From: Algoriphagus formosus
GTDB lineage: Bacteria > Bacteroidota > Bacteroidia > Cytophagales > Cyclobacteriaceae
NCBI RefSeq assembly: GCF_002807035.1
Contig: NZ_NIUC01000002.1
Span: 1,455,267-1,519,266 of the forward strand
Length of the DNA: 64,000 bases
Direction of reading: 5' to 3'
The notes beneath the pieces are model-generated. The model did no database searches, was not told the origin of the DNA, and saw only the letters and a list, made by a program, of their open reading frames with translations. How positions within the stretch are numbered: position 1 is the first letter of the stretch; every line of letters begins with the position of its first letter. Made by a program: the position numbers and the translations under genes. Below are positions 36,786 to 45,674 of this stretch, piece by piece.

Positions 36786-37229
36786 ATGGAAAATGACCGA
36801 CTAATTGAACTTTGGAAGGAAGGGCGAACGCGATTCACCAAGCTCTTGGATAAGGCTTCAGAAGCAGATTTAACCAAAAAACTTGGTGATAGCCCTAATT
36901 CAGCTGGTTTTTTGATCCGGCATATCGCAGAGGTTGAACTGCTTTTTGCAAAAAATGTATTTGGGAAGAAAGATGTAAAAATCACCGCCAAAACGCTGAT
37001 TGCGGGAAAAGATACGGGCGAGTGGACCAATTTGACTGAATTAAAGGACTTTGCTATTTATGCAGGCGAGCATTTAGAGGCCGCAATTCGAGAGCAAAAA
37101 GATTGGTCCGAAACGATTGAGACCAAGGAGTTTGGTAAAAAGATCAAATCAGAAGCTTTAGGAAGGATTCTTACGCATACAGCCTATCATGCTGGACAGT
37201 TGGCTTTGGTCCTGAAGTACGGGAATTGA
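36786..37229 (+). CDS. DinB-family protein
   Basis: 147 residues, four-helix bundle. The metal-binding histidines of the DinB/YfiT fold are seen as LIRHIAEVE and THTAYHAGQLALV. Family members include thiol-dependent (bacillithiol or mycothiol) transferases and proteins without known activity. It overlaps no gene but starts 6 bp after the CDF exporter, suggesting cotranscription; whether the link is functional is unknown. Confidence 0.82.
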   Translation: MENDRLIELWKEGRTRFTKLLDKASEADLTKKLGDSPNSAGFLIRHIAEVELLFAKNVFGKKDVKITAKTLIAGKDTGEWTNLTELKDFAIYAGEHLEAAIREQKDWSETIETKEFGKKIKSEALGRILTHTAYHAGQLALVLKYGN

Positions 37230-37231
37230 TA

Positions 37232-37717
37232 TCAAGTCAATTTCCTGATGATTTCTTCCGCATCGGGATATTGATTTAGCAAGAATTCTATATCCATCAA
37301 CTCAAAATCTTGAAAATCAAAACCAGGTGCCACTACACAGGAAACTAAAGCGTAGCTGTCAGGGTGGTCCACTGTACTTCCAAAAATCGCATTTGCAGGC
37401 ACTAGTTGCTGTGGTGAGCAGCCAGATTCTCCCACTGGTCCAAGGGATAAAATTTGATGGCCCTTTTCTCCTAAAATATGAACCGATAAGGGGCTCCCTT
37501 CATGCCAAAACCAATGCTCATCACTTTTGATCCTGTGGAAGTTGGAGTGATTTTCGGAGGTAAGAAGAAAGTAGATGACAGTAGCCAAGTTTCGCTTTCC
37601 GGACTCTGTTTCTAGTATCTCCATACTTCGGTAGGTTTCTGCAAAAAAACCTCCTTCGGGATGAGGCTGAAGTTTGAGCTCCTCGACTAGTTGGGCGATG
37701 CGTTTCTGGCTATCCAT
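37232..37717 (-). CDS. Cupin protein of the DUF985 family
   Basis: 161 residues. Conserved pieces are LQPHPEGGFFAETYRS near the start, SNFHRIKSDEHWFWHEG in the first cupin motif and LVSCVVAPGFDFQDFEL in the last strand. The fold is a single beta-barrel; some relatives act on nucleotide-sugars, but the function of this group is unsettled. Its start codon shares one base with the stop of wecB upstream, so it is translated from the same mRNA. Confidence 0.87.
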   Translation of the reverse strand: MDSQKRIAQLVEELKLQPHPEGGFFAETYRSMEILETESGKRNLATVIYFLLTSENHSNFHRIKSDEHWFWHEGSPLSVHILGEKGHQILSLGPVGESGCSPQQLVPANAIFGSTVDHPDSYALVSCVVAPGFDFQDFELMDIEFLLNQYPDAEEIIRKLT

Positions 37718-38811
37718 TAGGAGTAGTGCTGGACTAAGATATCAACGATTCGCTCAGCAGTTTTTCCATCCCACTTAGGGATGCCTTGGTATTGCTTCCA
37801 TTCCCCTGCCATGACCTTTTCCAGATAGGGCTTTAGCTTCGCTGGGTCTGTTCCCACCAGCTCATTTGTTCCTAAGTGGATGGTTTCGGCTCTTTCGGTA
37901 TTGTCACGGAGCGTAATGCAAGGGACATTCATGACGGAAGCTTCTTCGGTGATGCCACCTGAGTCAGTGATTACCCCTTTGGCATTTTTGACGAGGTAAT
38001 TGAACTGCAAATAGCCAAGCGGTTCGCAGAGGTGGAGATTAGGTGAGGATATTCCCAAAGCTTGGAGGTTTTTGGCTGTACGGGGATGCACCGGGAAGAT
38101 AATCGGCAGACCCTGCGTTCCTTCCAAAATAGCGTCGATCATGGCTTTAAGCTTTTGTTCCTGATCCACATTGGCAGGTCTGTGCATGGTCATGACAAAG
38201 TACTCCTTCGGCTCCAGTTGCTCGAAAAGTTCTCCTTCAGGTTTCTCAAATCGAGGCATTTGAGCCATGAGTGTATCGATCATGGTATTGCCTACGTAGT
38301 GGATTTTTTCTTCGGAAAAACCGCTTTTTCGCAAGTTTTCATTGGCGATTTCGGAGGTAGTGAAAAAGTGATCCGTGATGGAATCGGTGACCATTCGATT
38401 GATCTCCTCCGGCATGGTTAAGTCACCGGAGCGAATTCCTCCTTCCACGTGGGCTACATCGATGCAGAGTTTTTTGGCAGCAATGGAGCAGGCAAGGGTA
38501 CTGGTGACATCACCCACTACAAGTACCAGATCGGTAGGGTTTTCCAACAACTCCTTTTCAAATGCTACCATGATAGCGGCAGTTTGCTCGGCTTGGGTAC
38601 CGCCTCCTCCACCCAGATTGGCATCAGGCTCGGGAATATTGAGTTGCTCAAAAAAGTCTCCCGACATCTTTTTATCATAGTGCTGACCTGTGTGAATCAG
38701 ACGGAATTTGATTGCTGGGTTTTTAGCTTTTTGCTTTTGTAATTGGTGGATGATGGGGGCGATTTTCATGAAGTTGGGTCTCGCTCCCGCCACGATCGTA
38801 AAAGTGGGCAT
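37717..38811 (-). CDS. wecB: UDP-N-acetylglucosamine 2-epimerase (non-hydrolysing)
   Basis: 364 residues. The GT-B-like fold opens with FTIVAGARPNFMKIAPI, then HTGQHYDKKMSGDFF, HVEGGIRSGDLTMPEEINR, HPRTAKNL and TDSGGITEEA, all family signatures. It interconverts UDP-GlcNAc and UDP-ManNAc for surface polysaccharide synthesis. It is first in a two-gene unit with the cupin gene and may work with the sugar transferase at 13.6 kb and the Wzi-like protein at 39.6 kb, though these are not in one operon. Confidence 0.93.
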   Translation of the reverse strand: MPTFTIVAGARPNFMKIAPIIHQLQKQKAKNPAIKFRLIHTGQHYDKKMSGDFFEQLNIPEPDANLGGGGGTQAEQTAAIMVAFEKELLENPTDLVLVVGDVTSTLACSIAAKKLCIDVAHVEGGIRSGDLTMPEEINRMVTDSITDHFFTTSEIANENLRKSGFSEEKIHYVGNTMIDTLMAQMPRFEKPEGELFEQLEPKEYFVMTMHRPANVDQEQKLKAMIDAILEGTQGLPIIFPVHPRTAKNLQALGISSPNLHLCEPLGYLQFNYLVKNAKGVITDSGGITEEASVMNVPCITLRDNTERAETIHLGTNELVGTDPAKLKPYLEKVMAGEWKQYQGIPKWDGKTAERIVDILVQHYS

Positions 38812-38833
38812 GAGAATTTTTTAAAATTTTATC

Positions 38834-38841
38834 CAAAAGTA
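38834..38841 (-). promoter_or_regulatory. Predicted -7 box of the wecB promoter
   Basis: On the minus strand TACTTTTG fits TAnnTTTG, 23 bp before the wecB ATG. No clear -33 box at the usual distance. Confidence 0.35.
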
Positions 38842-38942
38842 AAAAATTAGGAGCAAGCGACCTGATAATTTGCGAGGATTATCTGCTTCAATTCTGGCTC
38901 CTTTTTTGTTTCTTTGTCAATCAAAGATTTTAGGTAATATTC

Positions 38943-39605
38943 ATGAATTCAGCTTTTTGGAGAAGAGTAGTAGGGGCGTTTACAATCTTGATTCTTGCTT
39001 TCTTGAGTTCATGCACAGATACTTTGGAGCGTTCTGAGGTGGTGTATGACAATGATTTTTCAAATCTTGATTTAGCAGGCTTTGAAAATGGAAAGCTTTT
39101 TATATTTCAGAATGACACGATTGCCGGCTTTTATCACAATGAGGAGGTTTCTGTGCAACTGGAAAATTTGCCCTCTCATAATATGCTGAAGGTCACTACC
39201 GAAATCCTCATTCATGATAGCTGGGACGGGAATCCTGAAGACGGAGTTTCCGGTCCGGATTATTGGTTTTTTGGTTTAGATAATACTGAGATCTTCCGAA
39301 CTACCTTTTCTAATTCACCATGTGAGTCGACTTTTTGCCTTTATCAATCTTACCCCAATAGTTATTTCCGACAAAATCGACCCAAAGATGGAGCGATTCA
39401 AACCAATCTGCCTGGACTTTGTCTGTTTGGGGCTTTTAGTAATTATACCACACGCTATCGAATCGAAGAGATTATTCCTCATTCCAATAATTCTGTGAAG
39501 ATTTTCTGGAATAGCGAATTGCGACAAGAAGAAAACCCTAACCCTGCTTGCGATGAGTCTTGGTCTTTGGCTAGAGTGACTGTGGAGGCATTTGTAGTAA
39601 ATTGA
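38943..39605 (+). CDS. Hypothetical lipoprotein upstream of a Wzi-like gene
   Basis: 220 residues with a lipobox at Cys24 (FLSSC). The mature part is beta-rich with DSWDGNPEDGVSGPDYWFFG and three further cysteines that could form disulfides (SPCESTFC and NPACDES). I do not recognise a family; the Asp/Gly/Trp-rich segment recalls carbohydrate- or calcium-binding jelly-roll domains, which is only a guess. The Wzi-like gene starts one base after its stop, so they are one unit and may both act in surface polysaccharide assembly. Confidence 0.7.
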   Translation: MNSAFWRRVVGAFTILILAFLSSCTDTLERSEVVYDNDFSNLDLAGFENGKLFIFQNDTIAGFYHNEEVSVQLENLPSHNMLKVTTEILIHDSWDGNPEDGVSGPDYWFFGLDNTEIFRTTFSNSPCESTFCLYQSYPNSYFRQNRPKDGAIQTNLPGLCLFGAFSNYTTRYRIEEIIPHSNNSVKIFWNSELRQEENPNPACDESWSLARVTVEAFVVN

Positions 39606-39606
39606 G

Positions 39607-41304
39607 ATGATGGGCAAAAAAGGACATATCGTATTGATTTTTTGGATTTTCCTGATCGGAAATGTTTCTGCTCAGACCATTCCTTTGGGCATGCCGGTGT
39701 TGGATGATTACCTCCGGAGAGCCCAATTATTGGGTCGGGTAGATTCTGCTTCCAGCTGGATGATTAGACCTCTCTATCCTACGGAAGCCTTTGGCGTCAA
39801 GGATGGCTTTGATCTCGACAGCTCTGTAGTGGACTTTGATCAAAGTAGATTTCATCGGTTCGTGGATGTGGATTCCGCCCGACAGTTGAAGTTATTGATG
39901 CTGCCGGCCAGTTACCGCCTGCAGTACAATTCGACTTATGCTTTTGGAGTCAATGATGGGGCCATGATTCCCAACAGGGGATTTCAGCAGGTTTTATCCT
40001 TTGGAGCCTATGCTGAGTTTGGCAAGTGGTCATTACAGTTTCAGCCGGAGATCTTGATGGCTCAAAACAGAGACTACATCGGATTCCCCATTGAGCATCA
40101 GGCTACGGTACTGTTTTATTATGAGTACATGAATCGGATAGACATGCCGGAGCGCTTTGGCAATAAGAGTTTTAATCGCTTCTATCTGGGGCAGTCTAGC
40201 TTACGATATAATGTCAAGGAGTTTTCGATCGGAATGTCCACTGAGAATCTTTGGTGGGGACCGGGAAGGAGAAACTCACTTCTTTTAGGTAATAATGCGC
40301 CGGGTTTCTTTCATTTCACAGTGAATACCCGGAAACCTGTCTCTAGCCCAGTGGGATCATTTGAGGGGCAGTTGATCAGTGGCTTTTTGAATTCCACAGA
40401 TTTTCTTCCGCCACATCCGGGCTATTCCATTCAGCAAAATCCAGTTTACATTCCCAAACGGGAAAATGGCAACCGCTACCTTTCTGGAATCGTCCTGACC
40501 TATCAGCCCAAGTGGGTTCCAGGTTTATTCCTCGGCTATGGTGCCACGAATCATCTCTATCGGGATGAGGTGCAGGTGATGGGAGACATTCTACCCATTT
40601 TCAACGGTCGCAAAGGGCCGGAAAATGTCTATGACCCGGTTCGAGATAGAAGACAACAGTTTTCTTCAGGCTTTTTCCGTTGGTTGAGTCCTGAAGGACA
40701 TTTCGAATTTTATGGTGAGTACGGGACCCGAGGGAATAGTCGTAGGGTAAGCGATTTTATGATTACTCCTGAAAAGGGGAGAGCATTTACTTTTGGGTTT
40801 TCGCACTTGATGGCATTGGGTAAACCGGGCAGCTACTTTCAAATCAGCTCAGAAATGACCCAAACAGGTCAGACTATTCGTGAGGAGATCAGACAGCTAA
40901 GGACTTGGTACATTCACGATCATGTTCGCCATGGCTACACCCATCAAGGTCAGGTGCTTGGAGTAGGAAATGGTCCGGCAAGCAATCAGATTTTTGTAGA
41001 GTTTGCTTGGGTAAAGGATATGAATCGTCTGGGTTTTCAGATGGAGCGAATTGTTTACAACAATGATTTCTACTATTACCGCTATGAGGCTTCGAAGGAT
41101 TTCCGAAATAAGTATGTGGACTTAGTGCCTTCCTTAGTGGCAGATTGGCGGTTTGGAAATGTACTTGTTAGCGGAAGATTCCAGTATGTGAATACTTTGA
41201 ACTATAAGTGGTTTCTAGAAAATCAACCCGATCAGTATTTTGTACCGGGCTATGACCGAAAGAATTTCGTAGCCAATTTGGGCGTAGCTTATTTATTTAG
41301 ATAA
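39607..41304 (+). CDS. Capsule-assembly Wzi-family outer membrane protein
   Basis: 565 residues with a signal peptide (HIVLIFWIFLIGNVSAQ). The chain reads as a large barrel with many short aromatic strands. NLWWGPGRRNSLLLGNNAPG is the hallmark of the Wzi family, and YLGQSSLRYN and LGVAYLFR at the end also fit. Wzi binds capsular polysaccharide at the outer membrane and helps anchor it. It lies between a lipoprotein gene and slyD with gaps of 1 bp on each side, so the three are surely cotranscribed. A second in-frame ATG at 39610 is an equally good start. Confidence 0.82.
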   Translation: MMGKKGHIVLIFWIFLIGNVSAQTIPLGMPVLDDYLRRAQLLGRVDSASSWMIRPLYPTEAFGVKDGFDLDSSVVDFDQSRFHRFVDVDSARQLKLLMLPASYRLQYNSTYAFGVNDGAMIPNRGFQQVLSFGAYAEFGKWSLQFQPEILMAQNRDYIGFPIEHQATVLFYYEYMNRIDMPERFGNKSFNRFYLGQSSLRYNVKEFSIGMSTENLWWGPGRRNSLLLGNNAPGFFHFTVNTRKPVSSPVGSFEGQLISGFLNSTDFLPPHPGYSIQQNPVYIPKRENGNRYLSGIVLTYQPKWVPGLFLGYGATNHLYRDEVQVMGDILPIFNGRKGPENVYDPVRDRRQQFSSGFFRWLSPEGHFEFYGEYGTRGNSRRVSDFMITPEKGRAFTFGFSHLMALGKPGSYFQISSEMTQTGQTIREEIRQLRTWYIHDHVRHGYTHQGQVLGVGNGPASNQIFVEFAWVKDMNRLGFQMERIVYNNDFYYYRYEASKDFRNKYVDLVPSLVADWRFGNVLVSGRFQYVNTLNYKWFLENQPDQYFVPGYDRKNFVANLGVAYLFR

Positions 41305-41305
41305 G

Positions 41306-41818
41306 ATGATTGCAGAAAAAAATAAAGTCATTACCATCTCCTATCGCTTGCTTGCGGATGATGGAGATTCCGGAATGGAATTTTACGAGGAAGTTACTTC
41401 CGAACAGCCTTTCGCCTTTCTTTTTGGCCAACAGTACATCCTTCCCAAACTAGAAGAGGCTATTGCAGGCAAAGAGGCAGGTGAGACTTTCTCGGTTTTT
41501 ATTGATTTTGAAAATGGATACGGTGATTATCTCGAAGAGCGGAAGGTAATTATTCCTAAAGCCAACTTCAAAGAAGAAGGGAAAAAGAATAAGGATGTCC
41601 TCCGTGTGGGGAATGTCATCCCCATGAAAGATGATCAGGGAAACCAAATGCGTGGAGAAATCATCAAAGTGGATTACATGGGGGTTCATATGGATTTCAA
41701 TCCTCCGCTGGCTGGCTATGATTTGCAGTTTGATGGAAAGATTGAATCAATCCGGGAAGCTACTCCTGAAGAGATTGAGCACGGACATGCGCACGGTCCG
41801 GGTGGTCATCAGCACTAG
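41306..41818 (+). CDS. slyD: FKBP-type peptidyl-prolyl isomerase, SlyD-like
   Basis: 170 residues. The FKBP domain (YEEVTSEQPFAFLFGQQYILPKLEEAI broken here at the flap) encloses an insert-in-flap domain around 70-125, as in SlyD. The tail (HGHAHGPGGHQH) is His-rich and likely binds nickel or other metals. SlyD is a cytoplasmic folding helper and metal carrier. Its placement behind the outer-membrane Wzi gene is probably operonic convenience. Confidence 0.88.
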   Translation: MIAEKNKVITISYRLLADDGDSGMEFYEEVTSEQPFAFLFGQQYILPKLEEAIAGKEAGETFSVFIDFENGYGDYLEERKVIIPKANFKEEGKKNKDVLRVGNVIPMKDDQGNQMRGEIIKVDYMGVHMDFNPPLAGYDLQFDGKIESIREATPEEIEHGHAHGPGGHQH

Positions 41819-41887
41819 TTTATAGGGCATTTGACTTATTGATTGGAGAGCCTAGAATTGATTCTTTTGTGCATAAGTCATTGATTC

Positions 41888-41956
41888 ATGCAAAAAGTAT
41901 TAACCATCATCAGATTATTAGCTCTGATTGTATTTATTCTGATTTTTCTACTGTAG
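41888..41956 (+). CDS. Possible 22-residue hydrophobic membrane peptide
   Basis: ATG at 41888, stop at 41956. The translation is one Lys-containing head followed by about 18 hydrophobic residues (IIRLLALIVFILIFLL), a perfect single membrane helix. It lies in the 171-bp gap after slyD, with an ATAAGTCA/TGACTTAT inverted repeat before it. Very short frames arise by chance, so the call is tentative. Confidence 0.25.
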   Translation: MQKVLTIIRLLALIVFILIFLL

Positions 41957-41989
41957 AGAAATAATGGAGTCGCGAAATTTCGGGTGAAA

Positions 41990-42829
41990 TTATTTTTTCC
42001 CTAAGTCGGTTCCTGAGCTCTTGTAAGCCTGATCAATTGTCAACTCATAGAGTCCTTCAATTCGCTCAGAGGGATAGAGCTCCAAGGCTTTCTTAAGCTG
42101 AACCTCCGAGATTCGGTATGCCTGTTGGTTGAAGTGAAAAATTGCATCGTTGTAATACTGCAATCCGGCTAATTCGCGAAGATTGATCGATCGAAAAATG
42201 GTCTTATCACTGTAGTCTATTTCGGGGGAACCAATTCGCTGATTTAGCGAAAGGTAATAGGAGTCCTCTTCCGGCTTGTAGGCATCAATATACTTTTTGA
42301 CTTCCGATGATCTCGTGATCATTCCGCCGATTTTCAATGTGCTTTCCAAAACAATCGGTAGCTCATCAATCGATAGCATTGTGAAGACATGGTAATCGGT
42401 TTCGATGATTTCGAAATCAAATCCGTATCTGTCAAGAATCATTCCTAGTACAGCCGTTCCACTGACACAGTCAAACTTTCCAGACTCCATCATTTCATTG
42501 AAAGTGGCGTGCTGCTGGTATTTTTTAAAAAGCTCTTTATGGGATAATTGAAAGGCATATCGAATGAAACCCATCGATTCTCCTTTCTTTTGGAATTTGT
42601 GGTCTAGTTTGGCTAAAAAGCTTTTCCATTTCTGCTCGGGAAAATCTGAAATGGGATGAACTGCACGAAATAATGCTAGCTCTTGATCTGAAGATAGGCC
42701 TTCCTGCCAAAGTTCTTTTTCTACAGTCGAATCAAAAAGTGTTTCTGGGCTTTGGGCAAAGGTCAGCTGAGCTGCTGATTTTATAATCAACAGACAGGTA
42801 AGTCCGATGATAAGCCCAAGATTCTTCAT
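41990..42829 (-). CDS. Exported transglutaminase-like protein
   Basis: 279 residues with signal peptide (MKNLGLIIGLTCLLIIKSAA). A papain/transglutaminase-like triad is readable: Cys121 (KFDCVSGTAV), His147 (TDYHVFTML) and Glu162 (IVLESTLK). The C-terminal helices (EVQLKKALELYPSE) look like one TPR unit. Related Bacteroidota proteins are annotated as transglutaminase-like cysteine peptidases of unknown substrate. It stands alone, convergent with the slyD unit. Confidence 0.65.
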   Translation of the reverse strand: MKNLGLIIGLTCLLIIKSAAQLTFAQSPETLFDSTVEKELWQEGLSSDQELALFRAVHPISDFPEQKWKSFLAKLDHKFQKKGESMGFIRYAFQLSHKELFKKYQQHATFNEMMESGKFDCVSGTAVLGMILDRYGFDFEIIETDYHVFTMLSIDELPIVLESTLKIGGMITRSSEVKKYIDAYKPEEDSYYLSLNQRIGSPEIDYSDKTIFRSINLRELAGLQYYNDAIFHFNQQAYRISEVQLKKALELYPSERIEGLYELTIDQAYKSSGTDLGKK

Positions 42830-43166
42830 TTCTCTGTAATCCCAATGTTAACTTATTTTCTTAAAGTTAACAATTTGGTAACATTAGAAACAAGAGAATG
42901 AGATAAAAGTTTTAAAAAAGGCTGTTTTGGACCTCTAGGAATAGTATTGACCTAGCTTGGTATTCGGGGAGTAGGGAGTGAAGTAAGTGGTAAATGGGGT
43001 TGGAAGGTTTGAAAGAGGGAAGGTTTGCTGAAAATTTTGAATCTCGGTTCAAATCTGTTCTGGGGCTCGTATTTCGTACTTCGTAATTGGAATTTAAGAT
43101 AAGCCTGGGAGAAACCCTCCACCTTAACTTGTTTATCTATATTTTACAGAAAAAGCCCCCTACAAT
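42830..43166. other. Gene-free stretch between transglutaminase-like gene and rlmH
   Basis: 337 bp. The left end contains A/T-rich leader sequence for the minus-strand gene at 41990 (GTTAACTT-rich). Around 43070-43092 is a short internal repetition TCGTATTTCGTACTTCGTA, a kind of near-tandem phrase often found between Bacteroidota genes. No ORF or terminator is supported. Confidence 0.4.
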
Positions 43167-43640
43167 CTATTCATGATGATAGGGTTCGCCACGAAGAATC
43201 GTGAAGGCACGGTAAATCTGCTCGGCTAAAAATATCCGGATCATCTGATGAGAAAAGGTCATTTTCGAAAGGGAAATCTTCCCGTTTGCCCGCTGGTAAA
43301 TAGCATCCGAGAATCCATAAGGCCCACCGATCACAAGAACCAACTGCTTGATACCGGCATTCATTTTTCCTTGAAGAAAGGCAGAAAACTCCATCGAAGT
43401 CATGCTTTTCCCTTTTTCATCCAAGAGGATTACCCAGTCAGTAGGGTTGATTTTTTTAAGGATTGCTTCTCCTTCCTTCGATTTTTGCTGGCTTTCCTGG
43501 AGGGATTTGGTGTTTTTCAGATCAGGGATGATTTCCCAATCCAATCGAATGTAATGTTGTAGTCTTTTTGAGTAAAGCTCTTGCAATTCAAGGATGGCAG
43601 AATGATCTGTTTTGCCGATAGCGATAATTTTAAGCTGCAT
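43167..43640 (-). CDS. rlmH: 23S rRNA pseudouridine-1915 N3-methyltransferase
   Basis: 157 residues, the normal RlmH length. The SPOUT knot is visible in LVIGGPYGFSDAIYQRANG and SKMTFSHQMIRIFLAEQIYRA, and the protein ends with the invariant EPYHHE. The enzyme methylates pseudouridine 1915 in helix 69 of 23S rRNA in assembled 70S ribosomes. Single-gene unit. Confidence 0.95.
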   Translation of the reverse strand: MQLKIIAIGKTDHSAILELQELYSKRLQHYIRLDWEIIPDLKNTKSLQESQQKSKEGEAILKKINPTDWVILLDEKGKSMTSMEFSAFLQGKMNAGIKQLVLVIGGPYGFSDAIYQRANGKISLSKMTFSHQMIRIFLAEQIYRAFTILRGEPYHHE

Positions 43641-43774
43641 TTGAAATGGCCCTAGGTGATAAAGAGGGCTTTTAGGTTTAAATCAATTTTTTACCGTTTA
43701 AAAATCTTCAATCGAATTTAACAAACATATTAATAATCAAACTGTTCTACTCTCACAAACCAAAATCAACTATC

Positions 43775-44275
43775 ATGAAAAAAGTAGTAAGTATGATTGC
43801 GATGGCAATGTTTTTCGTTGCCTCCTCATTTGCCCCAAAAACAGATTCAGTTCACGAAGTAGAAGCTGATATCGTAGATTTGGCAGTAAGTACCGATTTC
43901 TTGTCAACTTTAGTTGCGGCCGTGAAGGCTGGTGACTTGGTAGACGTTTTGAAAGGCGATGGTCCTTTTACAGTTTTTGCACCAACCAATGATGCTTTCG
44001 CAGCACTTCCAGCTGGTACACTCGAAAGCCTTTTGAAGCCAGAAAACAAAGAAAAGCTTGTAGCGATTTTGACTTACCATGTCGTACCTGGAAAGGTGAT
44101 GTCAACTGACCTTAAGAATGGTCAGAAAGCTAAAACCGTACAAGGTGGAGAAGTAACTGTTACTTTGAAGGATGGAAAAGCGATGATCAATGATGCTACT
44201 GTGACTGCTGCTGATATCGAAGCAGACAACGGAGTAGTACACGTGATTGACAAAGTGATTCTTCCAAAGATGTAA
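43775..44275 (+). CDS. Secreted fasciclin (FAS1) domain protein
   Basis: 166 residues: a signal peptide ([20 protein letters not shown]) and one FAS1 domain. H1 motif [16 protein letters not shown] and H2-like [13 protein letters not shown] are intact, with [10 protein letters not shown] between. FAS1 domains mediate adhesion or matrix contacts. Codon use (GGT, GCT, GTA, ACC) suggests good expression. A strong two-way terminator follows. Confidence 0.92.
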   Translation: MKKVVSMIAMAMFFVASSFAPKTDSVHEVEADIVDLAVSTDFLSTLVAAVKAGDLVDVLKGDGPFTVFAPTNDAFAALPAGTLESLLKPENKEKLVAILTYHVVPGKVMSTDLKNGQKAKTVQGGEVTVTLKDGKAMINDATVTAADIEADNGVVHVIDKVILPKM

Positions 44276-44294
44276 TTCACTTCTATAAAACTTT

Positions 44295-44333
44295 AAAAGC
44301 CTGTTCGGATTTGATTCCAAACAGGCTTTTTTT
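44295..44333. terminator. Bidirectional rho-independent terminator
   Basis: AAAAGCCTGTT (44295-44305) pairs perfectly with AACAGGCTTTT (44320-44330), 14-nt loop, T-run on the plus strand and A-run (T on minus) before the stem. It separates the convergent fasciclin and YcxB-like genes. Confidence 0.88.
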
Positions 44334-44805
44334 ATTTTATCAGCTCTTTTCGCTTTAGAATTGTCTCTAAAAATTTCCGCTCATTTTCAGAGTTGAAGAT
44401 TTTGTAGGGTAAATGAATAAACTGAGCTTTCGATAGATAAAGTACAAAGGCGTCTTTAGGCATTTCAGCTTTTTTGATCATATTCCACTGAATTGGCATG
44501 CCTTGTTTGGTATTGACTTTCATCATGATTTGACGAGAATCTATTTCATAAGCTAGTTTCTCAAAAATCACCTTGTTTTGTTCCATTTGGGTTACACCGG
44601 CGAATTGAATTACCCAAAACAGGACGTAGAGACCATATCCAAGCAATCCGCCGATAATCCACCAAATCGATGGAATCCAAAAGTAGCCGCAGCAAATAGC
44701 CAAAGCGATAAGGATAACCCACCATTGCTCTTTGAGTACATTCACAAGGCCCATCTTGATGTAGGTACCAGTTGGAAGTTGGTATTTTTTTGTTTTTATA
44801 ATCAT
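44332..44805 (-). CDS. YcxB-like membrane protein
   Basis: 157 residues from the ATG complementary to 44803-44805; the frame extends upstream to 44862 but the extra 19 residues look non-coding. Two closely spaced helices (about 28-75) are followed by a cytoplasmic PH-like domain with IDSRQIMMKVNTKQ, IQWNMIKKAEMPKDAFVLYL and a final helix, as in YcxB C-terminal domains. Function unknown. Confidence 0.7.
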   Translation of the reverse strand: MIIKTKKYQLPTGTYIKMGLVNVLKEQWWVILIALAICCGYFWIPSIWWIIGGLLGYGLYVLFWVIQFAGVTQMEQNKVIFEKLAYEIDSRQIMMKVNTKQGMPIQWNMIKKAEMPKDAFVLYLSKAQFIHLPYKIFNSENERKFLETILKRKELIK

Positions 44806-44954
44806 TTTATGGTCTTTTTCAGGGCGCAAATATCCATGTATCCGTGGGATTAACCAAATCACTTGCTAAGGTTCTGAAAGTCTAATCCAAACAAAATGGC
44901 TTTCGGATTGCTTCGAATAGTGTATTCGATTAACTTAAGAGAAAATATTTGGGT

Positions 44955-45182
44955 ATGAGTAGCTTGATGATCAATCTTTTCTTGGCGGGCTTTGCATATG
45001 TTATCATCATATATTTTGTCGCGATGATGACCAAAAACAGCCTGCGAAATGGAAAGAATGGAAGTGATGATGGAGATGGGGGAATCGAGAACTTCAAGCC
45101 TCCCAAAATCGATTTACCTCCCGGAGTCATCTGGCCTAAAGACTCCCCAAAGAAAACCAAACCTGATCCGGTAGAACTCTAG
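44955..45182 (+). CDS. Small single-pass membrane protein
   Basis: 75 residues from ATG 44955 (a TTG two codons earlier is less likely). One membrane helix at about 5-24 (MINLFLAGFAYVIIIYFVAM), then a Gly/Asp-rich linker and a Pro/Lys-rich tail. No family is recognised. It overlaps the fur stop by 4 bp and faces it convergently. The clean topology and length argue for a real gene. Confidence 0.55.
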   Translation: MSSLMINLFLAGFAYVIIIYFVAMMTKNSLRNGKNGSDDGDGGIENFKPPKIDLPPGVIWPKDSPKKTKPDPVEL

Positions 45183-45589
45183 CTACATTTGGGACAAATA
45201 CCCGTCACCAATAAGCTCATTTCTCGCTTTTTATATCCTTTGGGTAATTTCACTCCGGGTAAGGAAATATCCTCTAAGCAGCTAGTATCTCCGCAAACCT
45301 CACATTTGAAATGTACATGCTCATGATCGTGATCATGTTCATCCTCATGCGAGCAGAGAGCATATTTTGTGGCCCCGCTATCATCCAAAACTTTATGAAT
45401 AATATCTTGCTCTAAAAAAGTATTGAGCGTTCGATAGATCGTCACCCGGTCAAAGTTACTCTTGAGTTTTTCTTCCAAATCACTGTGTGCCAAGGCTACC
45501 TGCCGATCCAAAAACTCCTGAATGATGTCTAATCGACAATCTGTGATCCGAAGCTTATGACTTTTTAATATTGTATGTGGGTTGACCAT
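45179..45589 (-). CDS. Fur-family metal-responsive transcription regulator
   Basis: 136 residues when started at the ATG complementary to 45587-45589. The longer open frame (to 45658) would run through the terminator of the upstream gene and is rejected. A winged helix (about 8-80, FDRVTIYRTLNTFLEQDIIHKV) precedes the dimer domain. This has a His/Asp-rich stretch (EDEHDHDHEHVHFKC) and two CxxC pairs (CEVC, CPKC) for structural zinc. It resembles Fur/Zur regulators; whether iron, zinc or peroxide is sensed cannot be told. Possible targets nearby are the CDF exporter and metalloproteases, but no Fur box was identified. Confidence 0.88.
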   Translation of the reverse strand: MVNPHTILKSHKLRITDCRLDIIQEFLDRQVALAHSDLEEKLKSNFDRVTIYRTLNTFLEQDIIHKVLDDSGATKYALCSHEDEHDHDHEHVHFKCEVCGDTSCLEDISLPGVKLPKGYKKREMSLLVTGICPKCS

Positions 45590-45624
45590 ATCGTAGCATT
45601 CCAAATTACTAATATAAATAAAAC

Positions 45625-45656
45625 GAAAAAAGGGCTTCCTTTCGGAGGCCCTTTTC
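45625..45656 (-). terminator. Rho-independent terminator of the metalloprotease gene
   Basis: Minus-strand reading: AAAAGGGC-type stem with GGCCTCC/GGAAGCC centre, short loop, and a run of T, starting about 19 bp after the metalloprotease stop and before the fur ATG. Confidence 0.78.
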
Positions 45657-45674
45657 AAGTATTTTAAAAGGATC

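Noticed and set aside
45590..45658. Longer N-terminus for the Fur-family protein
   Set aside because: The extra codons overlap the upstream gene's terminator hairpin, and the conserved fold starts after the ATG at 45589.
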